NCBI GenBank assembly: GCA_945787445.1
Contig: CALZHT010000049.1
Coordinates: 1 to 50,218 of the forward strand
Direction of reading: 5' to 3'
DNA length: 50,218 bases
From: an uncultured Desulfobulbaceae bacterium
Lineage (GTDB): Bacteria; Desulfobacterota; Desulfobulbia; Desulfobulbales; CALZHT01
Position 1 is the first letter of the stretch; every line of letters begins with the position of its first letter. This document shows, piece after piece, positions 7,243 to 15,418 of the stretch. Both the position numbers and the translations under genes were made by a program. The notes beneath the pieces are model-generated. The model saw only the letters and a program-made list of their open reading frames with translations, was not told the origin of the DNA and searched no databases.

Positions 7243-7674
7243 TTAGTTTAACGAACTGATCATGTTGTTGAGGGACACCTCCATGGCCCTGACCGGACAG
7301 AGGGTGACGCAGAGGCCGCAGCCGCTGCATTTGTCTGGATCGAACATGATGGCCATCTCCGGTCTGGAGACGAACAGGGCATTGGTGGGGCAGATGCCGG
7401 TACAGGCCCCACACTGAAAGCATTTCTCATCATCGCGGCTGATGCTGGCTGCAATGCTCTTGATGTGTACGCCCTGTTGTTTAAGAAAATTCAAGCCCTT
7501 GTCCACCTTGGCTTTGGCGCCCCGGAGTTCGAGGACCATGAGGCCTTCCTGCTGCACCAGGATATCAGCCTTCAAAATGTTGAATTCTACATCATACTCT
7601 CTAACCAGCTTGCAGATAATGGGCTGGTCGGTAATTTCCTTGGGAAACTTCAAAACATACATGTGTGCATACAC
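7243..7674 (-). CDS. NIL-domain 4Fe-4S ferredoxin
   Basis: This protein of about 143 residues has an N-terminal NIL domain (FPKEITDQPIICKLVREYDV, VEFNILKAD) and a C-terminal two-cluster ferredoxin with CFQCGACTGICPTNAL and CSGCGLCVTLCPVRAM. Such proteins are common in anaerobic Desulfobacterota and methanogens, where the NIL domain (as in the MetN C terminus) may sense a small sulphur compound or methionine. The start is taken as GTG 7674 because GAGG lies eight bases upstream; ATG 7662 and TTG 7689 are alternatives. The gene is followed by the island boundary and preceded by a kinase gene on the same strand 12 bases away. Confidence 0.85.
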   Translation of the reverse strand: MYAHMYVLKFPKEITDQPIICKLVREYDVEFNILKADILVQQEGLMVLELRGAKAKVDKGLNFLKQQGVHIKSIAASISRDDEKCFQCGACTGICPTNALFVSRPEMAIMFDPDKCSGCGLCVTLCPVRAMEVSLNNMISSLN

Positions 7675-7685
7675 AACATTAATCC

Positions 7686-8249
7686 TCAATAGTCTTGGTT
7701 AATTCTTGATTCTTGGATCATCTCCTTGACCGTTTTTTGTGTGTCAATGGTGATGAGTTCTTCTGTAGACAATTCATCAGGCGGCTCAAACCTCTCTTTT
7801 TGTTTGAGATACACTTCCCAGCGTCCGTCGGAAACAGCCATGGGATCCTGGGCCCGTACTTCCATGCGGCGCTTCATCTCATCCTCATCGCAACCACAGA
7901 GCACGAAATATACCCGAACTGCCAACCGTCTTGCAAGCTCCCGGACCTTTTCCCGTTCCTTTTTATTTTGATAGGAACCATCTAAAACAACCGAACTACC
8001 CTTGGTAAGCTCCTTTTCGGCATGCTTTAAGAGAGCATCGTAGGTTCTTTCAGAAAACTCTTTTGTATAAATACCCTGGTCCATCACTTCCTTTTGTGAG
8101 GTTTCCGGAGCAATCCCGGCAAGCTCTTTGCGGACCCGGTCGGAATTGTAATAGAACGCCTTAATGGATGTGGCCCAGGCTTTGGCCAGGGTGCTTTTTC
8201 CTGAAGCTATCAAACCGAAAAAAACATACAGTCTAGCGTGCTCTGACAT
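7686..8249 (-). CDS. P-loop kinase, AAA_33 / gluconate-kinase-like
   Basis: This 187-residue P-loop kinase has Walker A GLIASGKST at residues 12-20, DSR-like NSDRVRKEL after the first helix, and a predicted lid region KRRMEVRAQDPMAVSDGRWE. Start ATG 8249 is chosen because the sequence before it is the end of the next gene in another frame; the two genes overlap by 17 bases. In many bacteria the upstream phosphotransferase-like domain and this kinase domain form one protein of about 520 residues. Here they are two overlapping genes. The substrate is unknown; small-molecule phosphorylation is likely. Confidence 0.75.
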   Translation of the reverse strand: MSEHARLYVFFGLIASGKSTLAKAWATSIKAFYYNSDRVRKELAGIAPETSQKEVMDQGIYTKEFSERTYDALLKHAEKELTKGSSVVLDGSYQNKKEREKVRELARRLAVRVYFVLCGCDEDEMKRRMEVRAQDPMAVSDGRWEVYLKQKERFEPPDELSTEELITIDTQKTVKEMIQESRINQDY

Positions 8250-9246
8250 AGTTCTCTGCCAAGGAAAAATATTTACGAGCCTGATCAAGAGAAGCTTTTT
8301 GGGTGGCAGGGTCAACCTCGGGAGCGGATGCGGTAAACAGCCCAATCTTACCCCGCACATAGGCACGATAGCATTTATAGAAGTTCAACACCTCAAACAG
8401 GTCATCATCCTTTGCGGCTTTTCTGAATGTTTCAATGAAATACGCAGACAGATCGTTGAGCCCATGAAAATCAAGGTCCATGGCGAGAAATGCCACATCG
8501 CTTGCCACATCGCAGTAGCGGAAACGCTGATTAAATTCGATACAATCGTAAATATATACCTGGTCGGCAAGACAGATATTGGCTGAATAGAGATCCCCGT
8601 GGCAGTCCCGAATCCTGCCTCCATCGATCCTTTTTTGAAATATTTCTTCCTTTCCAAGAAACTCCCTGGAATATTGGCTGATGATCTCATACTGTTCGCT
8701 GCTCAGTGCTTCGCCGCCGACAAAATCCCTGGTCTGATCAAAATTTTCCAGAACATTGACACCCACCGATTGCGGGGTGCCGAAATGGGTTTCCGCACCA
8801 TCCGCTTTTTCATAAAACGGCACCAAAACGGTAACAATGTCATCAATCATCTTGCCGGTCAACTTATCAGCCTTGATGAGGTTTGCCATCATCCGTTCTT
8901 CCGGCATGCGCTGCATTTTTACGCCATACTCCAGGGCAGTACCGGAACCGTTCATGCGCAATGATCCGTTCCGGTTAATGCTGACCAGGCCCAAATACAG
9001 GGTCGGGCACAGACGCCTGTTTAAAATAAGCTCCTGTTCGCAGAAATGTTTACGCTTTTCCAGGGTGGTAAAATCAAGGAACCCGAAATCCACCGGTTTC
9101 TTGAACTTATAGACGAAATCCCCGGCCAGAAAAACATAGGAGATATGGGTTTGAACGAGCTTCACCTCGGCAACAGGGTGGGGATAGGCAGCAGAATCAA
9201 GAAGCAATGTAACAAATTCCGGCAACGTGTCATTATCCATACGCAT
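8233..9246 (-). CDS. Aminoglycoside-phosphotransferase-fold protein (COG2187-like)
   Basis: This 337-residue protein has a protein-kinase-like fold. The nucleotide-binding part contains YVFLAGDFVYKFKKPVDFGF, with Lys in the beta3 position, and the catalytic loop is CHGDLYSANI (HGDxxxxN), followed by YDCIEFN with the metal-binding Asp. This is the N-terminal half of the bifunctional 'aminoglycoside phosphotransferase/ATP-binding protein' family, which is a chromosomal protein of unknown substrate rather than a resistance gene. GAGG lies just before ATG 9246; ATG 9240 is an alternative. It overlaps and is probably coupled to the downstream P-loop kinase gene. Confidence 0.8.
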   Translation of the reverse strand: MRMDNDTLPEFVTLLLDSAAYPHPVAEVKLVQTHISYVFLAGDFVYKFKKPVDFGFLDFTTLEKRKHFCEQELILNRRLCPTLYLGLVSINRNGSLRMNGSGTALEYGVKMQRMPEERMMANLIKADKLTGKMIDDIVTVLVPFYEKADGAETHFGTPQSVGVNVLENFDQTRDFVGGEALSSEQYEIISQYSREFLGKEEIFQKRIDGGRIRDCHGDLYSANICLADQVYIYDCIEFNQRFRYCDVASDVAFLAMDLDFHGLNDLSAYFIETFRKAAKDDDLFEVLNFYKCYRAYVRGKIGLFTASAPEVDPATQKASLDQARKYFSLAENYVRAR

Positions 9247-9298
9247 TTTTCCTCATTTCAGATCTATTTGAGATAAAAAATCATCGTAAACAAAAACT

Positions 9299-9398
9299 GT
9301 CATACCGGCAAAAAGTCAGGTAAGCGGTTAACGTGCCATGCAATTTCAACTAGTTACAACGTAATACATCGATGAAATTGTATTTATACGATTTCATC
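9299..9398 (+). mobile_element. MITE family 1, shortened copy A
   Basis: This 100-bp sequence shares with the copies at 25988-26180 and 43340-43532 the stretch from AAGCGGTTAACGTGCCATG through ACTAGTTACAACGTAATACATCGATGAA. It also has the terminal ACGATTTCATC. The middle right part present in the full copies is deleted. No clear target duplication is seen. Confidence 0.7.
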
Positions 9399-9454
9399 AA
9401 TTACAGGGTATTGGCGACTCAACAACCTCCGTCTAAATACGGTGGATTTTGAAT

Positions 9455-9560
9455 GAAAAGGACTGAAAGTCCTGATACAGGTCAAATAGACCAGTTTGTA
9501 TCGTGCACGAGCACGAAAATAACAAATAAGAGCTAAAGCTGCCAGCCTGAAAGGCAGGGG
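9455..9560. other. Cluster of four short hairpins, possible structured RNA
   Basis: Within about 100 bases there are AGGACT/AGTCCT (9459-9473, 3-base loop), GGTC/GACC (9480-9492), CGTGC/GCACG (9502-9515) and CTGCC/GGCAG (9539-9557). No conserved protein frame covers it. It could be part of an RNA element or a decayed repeat; I cannot match it to a known class. Confidence 0.25.
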
Positions 9561-9616
9561 TATTAACCTTAACTGAGACAATAAAAAGGAGAGCAAAGAA
9601 GAAAAACCTACTATAG

Positions 9617-9793
9617 GAGCCTGTCGGAGAACTCCATTTTATTACAATTGGCTGCAAATTTCGTGTTCTGCGTTGCCAAGGTCAAAATCTCCTCAACGTA
9701 GCTACGGCTATGCTTCCGGGGATTTTGACCTTGTCGCCTTGCTCACAAAATTTTCGCTCAATCTCATGACAAACTGAATTCTCCGACAGGCTC
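9617..9793. mobile_element. 177-bp MITE with 15-bp perfect terminal inverted repeats
   Basis: The ends are GAGCCTGTCGGAGAA (9617-9631) and its exact reverse complement (9779-9793). Inside is a second inverted pair, GGTCAAAATCTCC and GGGGATTTTGACC, around a short loop, so the whole element can fold into a long hairpin. There is no coding capacity. The 600-base gap between the phosphotransferase and PilZ genes is mostly this element, the shortened MITE at 9299-9398 and the hairpin cluster. Confidence 0.75.
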
Positions 9794-9846
9794 TTAGGCG
9801 GCTTAACAATCCATGGCGAAACAATAAACACCATCCGTAGAGTTTG

Positions 9847-10197
9847 TTATTGATTAAAACCCAAATCCTCTATAAGGGTCAGAATAACATCAGCGGCCTG
9901 AGAGTCTATAGTATCTGAAAACTCAAAGCCTGTATCAAAAAAATCGGGATTCACATCATTGGTGCACCAAAGGCTCTTTGCCTCGAACTCCAGTTCTTTT
10001 TGGGTAAAATACCCTTCCGGCAATGCCATCCTCAGCTTGAAGTCTTTGCCGGTTTCAAGAGGTTCACGACTCACCAGTTTCACGCCCTTGGTGGTAATGT
10101 CCACAACATGCCCCACAAGGTCACCGCTTTCAACATCAAAAACTTCCAGATAGAAAATAAGATGCCGCCGCCGGAGTGTTCTTTCTTCATCAGACAT
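9847..10197 (-). CDS. PilZ domain protein (cyclic-di-GMP receptor)
   Basis: This 116-residue protein consists of one PilZ domain. The cyclic-di-GMP motif RxxxR is at residues 6-10 (RTLRR) and the second motif appears as DITTKG (D/N-x-S/T-x-x-G) after the first strands. PilZ proteins bind cyclic-di-GMP and then act on a partner controlling motility, polysaccharide export or transcription. It stands alone, upstream of cmk on the same strand. The bases before the ATG (GGAGGGCACC reversed from the plus strand) give a good ribosome binding site. The partner is unknown. Confidence 0.8.
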   Translation of the reverse strand: MSDEERTLRRRHLIFYLEVFDVESGDLVGHVVDITTKGVKLVSREPLETGKDFKLRMALPEGYFTQKELEFEAKSLWCTNDVNPDFFDTGFEFSDTIDSQAADVILTLIEDLGFNQ

Positions 10198-10264
10198 GAT
10201 GGTGCCCTCCTGGAACTAGTGCCGGTTTTAAAAGCTCACCGGGGGTTTTTACCGGCAATTACAT

Positions 10265-10936
10265 TTACTGAACCTTCTCAAAATAATTCATCATAAAATT
10301 AACTACTTCGTCAATACTCATTTTGGATGAATCAATGATAACTGCATTATCAGCAGGCTGCAACGGCGCCAAATCCCTGGAGCTGTCATCACGATCACGT
10401 TTGATGATCTGGTCAAGAAGCACCTGAAAATCTACGCTCTGGCCCTTTTCAAGGAGCTGGAGCTGACGGCGCCGTGCCCTTTCCTCGGGTGATGCGTCAA
10501 GAAAAAATTTGCATTCCGCCTTCGGGAAAACAACAGTGCCCATATCACGCCCTTCCGCCACTATACCACCGTTTTTGCCAATCTCCCTTTGGATTTGAGT
10601 CAACTTTTCCCGGACTATTTTTTCAGCGGAAACTCGGGAGGCGATCATGCCCATTTCCGGGGTACGGATCGCTTTCGAGATATCATCTTCTCCCAATAGG
10701 ACAATGGTGTCATCCCCTCCCGGCAAGAGCCGGAGATCGAGATCTTCGAACATGCGGGCCATCGCTTCACTATCGGCCGGATCAATACCCAGTCTGGTCA
10801 CTTTCAGGCCAACGGCCCGGTACATGGCACCGGTGTCCAGATAGGTATAATGCAACTTGGAGGCAAACATCCTGCTGATTGTACTCTTCCCGGCACCGGA
10901 TGGCCCGTCGATGGTGACAATGGCGTCAGATCGCAT
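10265..10936 (-). CDS. cmk: Cytidylate kinase
   Basis: This 223-residue enzyme phosphorylates CMP and dCMP with ATP. The P-loop is VTIDGPSGAGKST at the N terminus; YLDTGAMYRAVG, VAEGRDMGTVVFP and the DRDDSSRDLAPL segment that binds the CMP base are all present. I start it at ATG 10936, four bases after the hisC stop, because the preceding frame is hisC shadow and lacks family similarity. The tight spacing with hisC means one transcript; hisC-cmk adjacency is common in Deltaproteobacteria-like genomes. Length and motifs are normal. Confidence 0.93.
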   Translation of the reverse strand: MRSDAIVTIDGPSGAGKSTISRMFASKLHYTYLDTGAMYRAVGLKVTRLGIDPADSEAMARMFEDLDLRLLPGGDDTIVLLGEDDISKAIRTPEMGMIASRVSAEKIVREKLTQIQREIGKNGGIVAEGRDMGTVVFPKAECKFFLDASPEERARRRQLQLLEKGQSVDFQVLLDQIIKRDRDDSSRDLAPLQPADNAVIIDSSKMSIDEVVNFMMNYFEKVQ

Positions 10937-10940
10937 ACCT

Positions 10941-12041
10941 TCAGATATTCCCCTTTTCCTTAAGCGTGTCAGCCAAGGCCTGCAGCAACCTTTCATTTTC
11001 CTGCCTGGTTCCCACGGTAATGCGAATATAATTGGGGAATCCATAAGAGGTCATGGGCCTTACAATTACACCCTTATGCAACATGGCCTTGTATATATCC
11101 TTGCCATTGCCGACATCAACCAGAAAAAAATTGGTTTGAGAAGGAAAGGTACGGCAGCCGAGCTCCTCTATTCTTTTGTGGAGCCATGCCATGCCTGCCC
11201 GCGTCATGTTCAGGGTTTTTTGATAATGCTGCTCATCGGACAAAGCTGCCAGGGCACCGATTTGGGCGGGCAAATTCACATTAAACGGTTGCCTCACTCT
11301 ATGGAGATAATCGGCAATTTTGGCCGGCATGAGACCATAACCAATGCGAAGCCCTGCCAGGCCGTAGGCTTTAGAAAAAGTACGCAACGCTACCACCGGG
11401 GTGCCAACATTCATATATTCTCGCGCATCAAGCCGTACTTTCGGGTCTACAAAATCCACATAGGCTTCATCCAACACCACGATTATATCCTCAGAAACCC
11501 TTTCAAGAAAGGCATCGAACTCGAGCTTGTCGAAAACCGTGCCAGTGGGATTGTTGGGGTTATCAAGAAAGATAAGCCGTGTTTTTGGAGTTATTCCTTG
11601 GCGCAGTGCTTCCAAATCATGTTTCATCCCTTTGAGTGGCACAACCCGGTTCACTCCACCTCGCGCCTGCACCATCTTCTGGTACACCAAAAAGGTTGGA
11701 AAACTGGTAAGCACCTCCTCCCCGGGAGACACAAAAGAAGTAACCAACAGTTCGATCAGTTCGTTGGAACCGTTGCCGAATACAATCTCAGCCGGGCTGA
11801 CCTGCAGTTTCTCAGCCAGGGTATTTGCCAAATAATAGCAGCTGCCATCCGGATAGCGGTGCAGTTTGGTTAAACTTTCAGCAATGGCAGCAATTGCTTT
11901 GGGCGAAGGACCAAGAGCATTCTCATTAGACGCCATTTTTATGGAGCCGGTGATTCCTAATTCCCTTTCCAATTCTTCAAGGGGCTTGCCCGGCGGATAG
12001 GGCACCAAACTTCGTATATTCTCTGAAACTTTAAGCTTCAC
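10941..12041 (-). CDS. hisC: Histidinol-phosphate aminotransferase
   Basis: This 366-residue fold-type I PLP enzyme converts imidazole-acetol phosphate to histidinol phosphate in histidine synthesis. Visible motifs are FGNGSNELIELL, FLDNPNNPTGT, VVLDEAYVDF, and TFSKAYGLAGLRIGYG with the PLP Lys; the arginine binding the phosphate is in the C-terminal IRITVGT segment. Length is standard. It is the first gene of a pair with cmk. No other histidine gene lies nearby, so the his genes are scattered here. Confidence 0.93.
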   Translation of the reverse strand: MKLKVSENIRSLVPYPPGKPLEELERELGITGSIKMASNENALGPSPKAIAAIAESLTKLHRYPDGSCYYLANTLAEKLQVSPAEIVFGNGSNELIELLVTSFVSPGEEVLTSFPTFLVYQKMVQARGGVNRVVPLKGMKHDLEALRQGITPKTRLIFLDNPNNPTGTVFDKLEFDAFLERVSEDIIVVLDEAYVDFVDPKVRLDAREYMNVGTPVVALRTFSKAYGLAGLRIGYGLMPAKIADYLHRVRQPFNVNLPAQIGALAALSDEQHYQKTLNMTRAGMAWLHKRIEELGCRTFPSQTNFFLVDVGNGKDIYKAMLHKGVIVRPMTSYGFPNYIRITVGTRQENERLLQALADTLKEKGNI

Positions 12042-12088
12042 TGTAGGATCCTCTTTTCGAGTATCACATCAAATTATTTGCAGTTGGG

Positions 12089-13555
12089 TTACGATACAAT
12101 GCCGGCAGGCTTTTTCACCGGCAGGGCCAGCTGTTTTTCAAGATTAAAGGCCACCTGCAGCAATTTTTCCTCCTCAAAATGGGAAGCCTGCAGCTGCATG
12201 CCGATGGGCAATCCTGCGCCGCTCAGTCCGCAAGGCACCGACGCCCCGGGAATTCCGGCAAGATTAGCCGGGATCGTCAAAATGTCAGCCAAATACATGG
12301 AAAGCGGATCGTCAATCTTTTCGCCAATACGCCATGCCGGGGTGGGAGCAACCGGCGAAACAAGGACATCGCATGATTGGAAGGCCTTTTGGTAATCTTC
12401 CACTATCATGGTGCGCACCTTGGAAGCCTTCTTATAATAAGCGTCGTAGTACCCGGAAGAAAGGGCATAGGTGCCGATGAGAATTCTTCTTTTCACCTCA
12501 TCACCAAAGCCTTTTGACCGGGTGTGCCTATACATATCCAGCAATGTTTTTGCGTCTGTATCACGAAAGCCGTATTTCACCCCATCAAAACGGGCCAAAT
12601 TGGAGCTTGCCTCGGCGCATGCTACTATATAATAAGCGGCCACGCCATAATCGGTATGCGGCAGGGAAACATCGACTACGTGTGCTCCTGCATCCCGGAG
12701 GGCGGCAATACCGTTTTTCACGGCCTGCTCTACTTCATTGTCCAGACCTTCGCCAAAATATTCCCTTGGGATCCCGACTGTAATGCCATGAAGGCCTTCT
12801 ACCAATGCCGAGGTATAGTCCGGCACGTGCAGGTTCACTGAGGTTGAATCTTTCTCGTCATACCCGCAAATTACATTAAGCAGTAAAGCACTGTCCTGGA
12901 CGTTTTTGGTCAAAGGGCCAAGCTGGTCAAGCGACGAGGCGAAAGCCACCAAGCCGTAACGTGAAACTCTGCCGTATGTGGGTTTCAATCCCACTACGCC
13001 ACAGAAGGATGCCGGTTGGCGGATAGAGCCGCCTGTATCCGAGCCGATGGAGGCGAGACATTCGTCCGCAGCAACAGAGGCAGCTGAGCCTCCGCTTGAT
13101 CCACCGCATACATATCCAAGGTTCCAGGGATTCTTAGGGACGCCGTAGGCACAGTTCTCATTGGATGAGCCCATGGCGAATTCATCCATGCTGACTTTGC
13201 CAAGAATCACTGCTCCGGCTTTTTTTAATTTTTCAACAACCGTGGCGTCATATGGTGGAATGAAAGGCTCCAATATGCGGGAGCCGCAGGTGGTTCTTAT
13301 ACCTTTTGTGCACAAGACATCTTTAACGGAAAGCGGTATTCCGCATAAAGCTCCTCCATTGCCATTTTTTATGGCCTGGTCCGCAGCCTCGGCCTGTGCC
13401 AGTGCCTGCTCATTATTACGTGTTATGTAGGCCCCAACTTTGTCTTCCACGGCCTCAATGCGATCAAACACCGAATGTGCAACTTCAACCGCAGAAACCT
13501 GTCCGCTTGCAAGGAGGTCTTTTACTTCATGAATTGATAATGCAGGTAACTCCAT
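12089..13555 (-). CDS. gatA: Aspartyl/glutamyl-tRNA amidotransferase subunit A
   Basis: This 488-residue amidase-signature enzyme is the glutaminase subunit of GatCAB, which turns Glu-tRNA(Gln) (and often Asp-tRNA(Asn)) into the amidated form. The Ser-cisSer-Lys triad is visible in LSVKDVLCTKG and GGSSGGSAASVAADECLASIGSDTGGSIRQPA (split across residues about 75-185). Length is normal. gatC lies upstream on the same strand but separated by 376 bases with a terminator-like hairpin and a repeat. gatB is 30 kb away. The three subunits are therefore not one operon here. Confidence 0.95.
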   Translation of the reverse strand: MELPALSIHEVKDLLASGQVSAVEVAHSVFDRIEAVEDKVGAYITRNNEQALAQAEAADQAIKNGNGGALCGIPLSVKDVLCTKGIRTTCGSRILEPFIPPYDATVVEKLKKAGAVILGKVSMDEFAMGSSNENCAYGVPKNPWNLGYVCGGSSGGSAASVAADECLASIGSDTGGSIRQPASFCGVVGLKPTYGRVSRYGLVAFASSLDQLGPLTKNVQDSALLLNVICGYDEKDSTSVNLHVPDYTSALVEGLHGITVGIPREYFGEGLDNEVEQAVKNGIAALRDAGAHVVDVSLPHTDYGVAAYYIVACAEASSNLARFDGVKYGFRDTDAKTLLDMYRHTRSKGFGDEVKRRILIGTYALSSGYYDAYYKKASKVRTMIVEDYQKAFQSCDVLVSPVAPTPAWRIGEKIDDPLSMYLADILTIPANLAGIPGASVPCGLSGAGLPIGMQLQASHFEEEKLLQVAFNLEKQLALPVKKPAGIVS

Positions 13556-13704
13556 CGTTTCCTCAACAATCTCACCAAGATCTGATAATTCACCAAGAGT
13601 TAATAGTTTTGTCTCTTTTTTACAACTGAATTGCGCGATAGCAATCTGTTTTTGACGCCGTAAAAATTGCCAGAGGGAGCATACACAACTACGGCGTATA
13701 AAAC

Positions 13705-13735
13705 AAGAACGGACCTCAAATGGAGGTCCGTTCTT
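13705..13735 (-). terminator. Rho-independent terminator-like hairpin between gatC and gatA
   Basis: A perfect 13-bp stem, AAGAACGGACCTC with GAGGTCCGTTCTT, encloses a 5-base loop. Read on the minus strand it is followed by TGTTTTAT, a short U-rich tract, so it could end or attenuate gatC transcription before gatA. On the plus strand no gene points into it. Confidence 0.6.
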
Positions 13736-13789
13736 CGCAAAAACCTATAGGTGGAATAGGTATTAGAATTTTATTATCTTAATAGTATG

Positions 13790-13934
13790 TTGTTTTCAAT
13801 TGGGAAATGGAAATTTTTCGTCAAGATCAAGGAAAACAAGGCGGCACGCGGAGGCGTACATATGTATGCCGCACAAGTGACGCCGCAGGTTGACACAGAG
13901 GTTGGCGAAAAAGGCCGTTTCCGGGTGGAAACTA
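13790..13934. repeat. Imperfect inverted-repeat element ending in the gatC stop codon
   Basis: The left end (TTTTCAATTGGGAAATGGAA, then TTTTTCG) and the right end (CGAAAAAGGCCGTTTCCGGG, then TGGAAACTA) are imperfect inverted copies. The centre has GCGGAGGCGTACA/TGTATGCCGC, which forms a hairpin. The right end overlaps gatC and supplies its TAG stop. A short related fragment may lie at 31672-31740. Confidence 0.5.
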
Positions 13935-14216
13935 GATAACCCTCGGCACTACAAAGGCATCTTCATTATGAACCGGGCCATTGGCGAGAGCGTCCTCTTG
14001 CCGCAATGATTCCCGGACAACGTCATTCCTAAATGCATTGCTGATGGATAGCGCGTGAGTTGTGGGTTCAACTGGTCCTGTATCGAGCTCATTAAGCTTC
14101 GCAACATAGCCGAGTATTTTATCAAGCTGGCCGGTCATGTTCTCAACTTCCTTGTCGCCGATATCCAGTCTGGCGAGCTTTGCAACATATCGTACTTCTT
14201 CTTTGGAAATATTCAT
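13932..14216 (-). CDS. gatC: Aspartyl/glutamyl-tRNA amidotransferase subunit C
   Basis: This 94-residue protein matches GatC: ISKEEVRYVAKLARLDIGDK at the N terminus, a middle helix with LDKILGYVAKLNELDT, then VEPTTHALSISNAFRNDVV and the NEDAFVVPRVI tail. GatC stabilises GatA and is needed for assembly of the amidotransferase. ATG 14216 is chosen for the AAGGA six bases upstream. The gene follows an HD-GYP regulator on the same strand by 41 bases. Its stop codon is formed by the end of a dispersed repeat. Confidence 0.93.
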   Translation of the reverse strand: MNISKEEVRYVAKLARLDIGDKEVENMTGQLDKILGYVAKLNELDTGPVEPTTHALSISNAFRNDVVRESLRQEDALANGPVHNEDAFVVPRVI

Positions 14217-14257
14217 GTAAATCCTTTTTTTATAACGAGGCGAAGGCGCCAAAGATA

Positions 14258-15331
14258 TTATGCTTCAGCTACCTCATCAATCTTTTTGTTGGTATCTTGC
14301 AGTAAATCGATAAAAAAGCTGGCCACATCAGGATCAAACTGGGTGTTCATGCACCGTTTGACCTCTTCGATGGCCTCGTACATACTCATATTCCGTTTGT
14401 AACTTCTCCGAGAAGTCATGGCATCATAGCTATCGGCAACAGTTATGATTTTGGTCAAAAGATTAAGCTCTTTACCTGTTAGGCCATCAGGATATCCCTT
14501 TCCATCCACCCTTTCATGGTGGTGCCGGATAATTACCGCCTCCTGCTTCAAAAAGCCCAAAGGCTTGATGATATTCTCGCCGATCTCAGGATGTTTTTTG
14601 ACAAGTTCCCATTCTTCATCATTAAGCGGTCCTGGTTTTTGGATACAGCTCACATCAATAACCAGCTTTCCAACATCATGAAGCTGGCAGGCTCTCTCAA
14701 GCACCATCACATCCTCTTTAGGCAGGCCCATACCTTTTGCTATCATAATGGCGTATTCTGTTACCCGTATGGTATGGCCGGCCGTATACAGATCCTTTTC
14801 TTCCATGGCCGTCTGTAAGGTAATGATGGTGCTCAGTGAAGATTTTTCCAGATGACGGCTGTATTCTTCAAGCAGTGCATTTTTCTCAGCCAATTCTTTG
14901 GTCTTGGCCTCCACTTCAAACTCAAGATTTGCTCGATACGCTTTCTCGCGGAGGACATACATCCTTTTTTCAACAGCCCTGCTGATTTTTGCGTTAAATA
15001 GATCCAGATCATCTATGGGCTTGGAAATAAAATCATAGGCCCCTAGGTTAATGGCCTTGACAGCATATTCCATACTCCCGGCCCCTGTAATAAAAAGAAC
15101 CGGAATATCCAGCTGCAATTTTTTAATAGCGGCCATCGCTTCAAAGCCGTCCATCTCCGGCATATTGATGTCAAGTATTATAACGTCAAAATCAGAGTTG
15201 ATCGCTTCCACGGCTTCCTTGCCGTTGGCTACCGAAGTCACATCATGGCCAAACAGTTCAAGGACCTTTGAAACAGCTTCCCTTACCAAGACATCGTCAT
15301 CCGCGATAAGTATTTTTGTCTTTGTCGCCAT
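14258..15331 (-). CDS. Response regulator with HD-GYP phosphodiesterase output
   Basis: This 357-residue protein has a receiver domain (residues about 5-120: acidic patch ADDD, phospho-acceptor in VIILDINMPEMDG, conserved Lys in FISKPIDD), a coiled-coil linker, and an HD-GYP domain. The latter shows LHDVGK (HD), HPEIGENII, IIRHHHERVDGKGYPDGL (HHE and GYP) and VADSYDAMTS. HD-GYP enzymes hydrolyse cyclic-di-GMP to pGpG or GMP. It is an orphan regulator; no histidine kinase gene is nearby. Together with the GGDEF and PilZ proteins of this window it points to strong cyclic-di-GMP signalling. Confidence 0.92.
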   Translation of the reverse strand: MATKTKILIADDDVLVREAVSKVLELFGHDVTSVANGKEAVEAINSDFDVIILDINMPEMDGFEAMAAIKKLQLDIPVLFITGAGSMEYAVKAINLGAYDFISKPIDDLDLFNAKISRAVEKRMYVLREKAYRANLEFEVEAKTKELAEKNALLEEYSRHLEKSSLSTIITLQTAMEEKDLYTAGHTIRVTEYAIMIAKGMGLPKEDVMVLERACQLHDVGKLVIDVSCIQKPGPLNDEEWELVKKHPEIGENIIKPLGFLKQEAVIIRHHHERVDGKGYPDGLTGKELNLLTKIITVADSYDAMTSRRSYKRNMSMYEAIEEVKRCMNTQFDPDVASFFIDLLQDTNKKIDEVAEA

Positions 15332-15418
15332 TCGATCACGTATTATGAGTTATTAGGAAATATTACCAATCCGATTATAGCATAGGCTAAGCCTTTTAAG
15401 CAAGAGAGGATAGATCGC

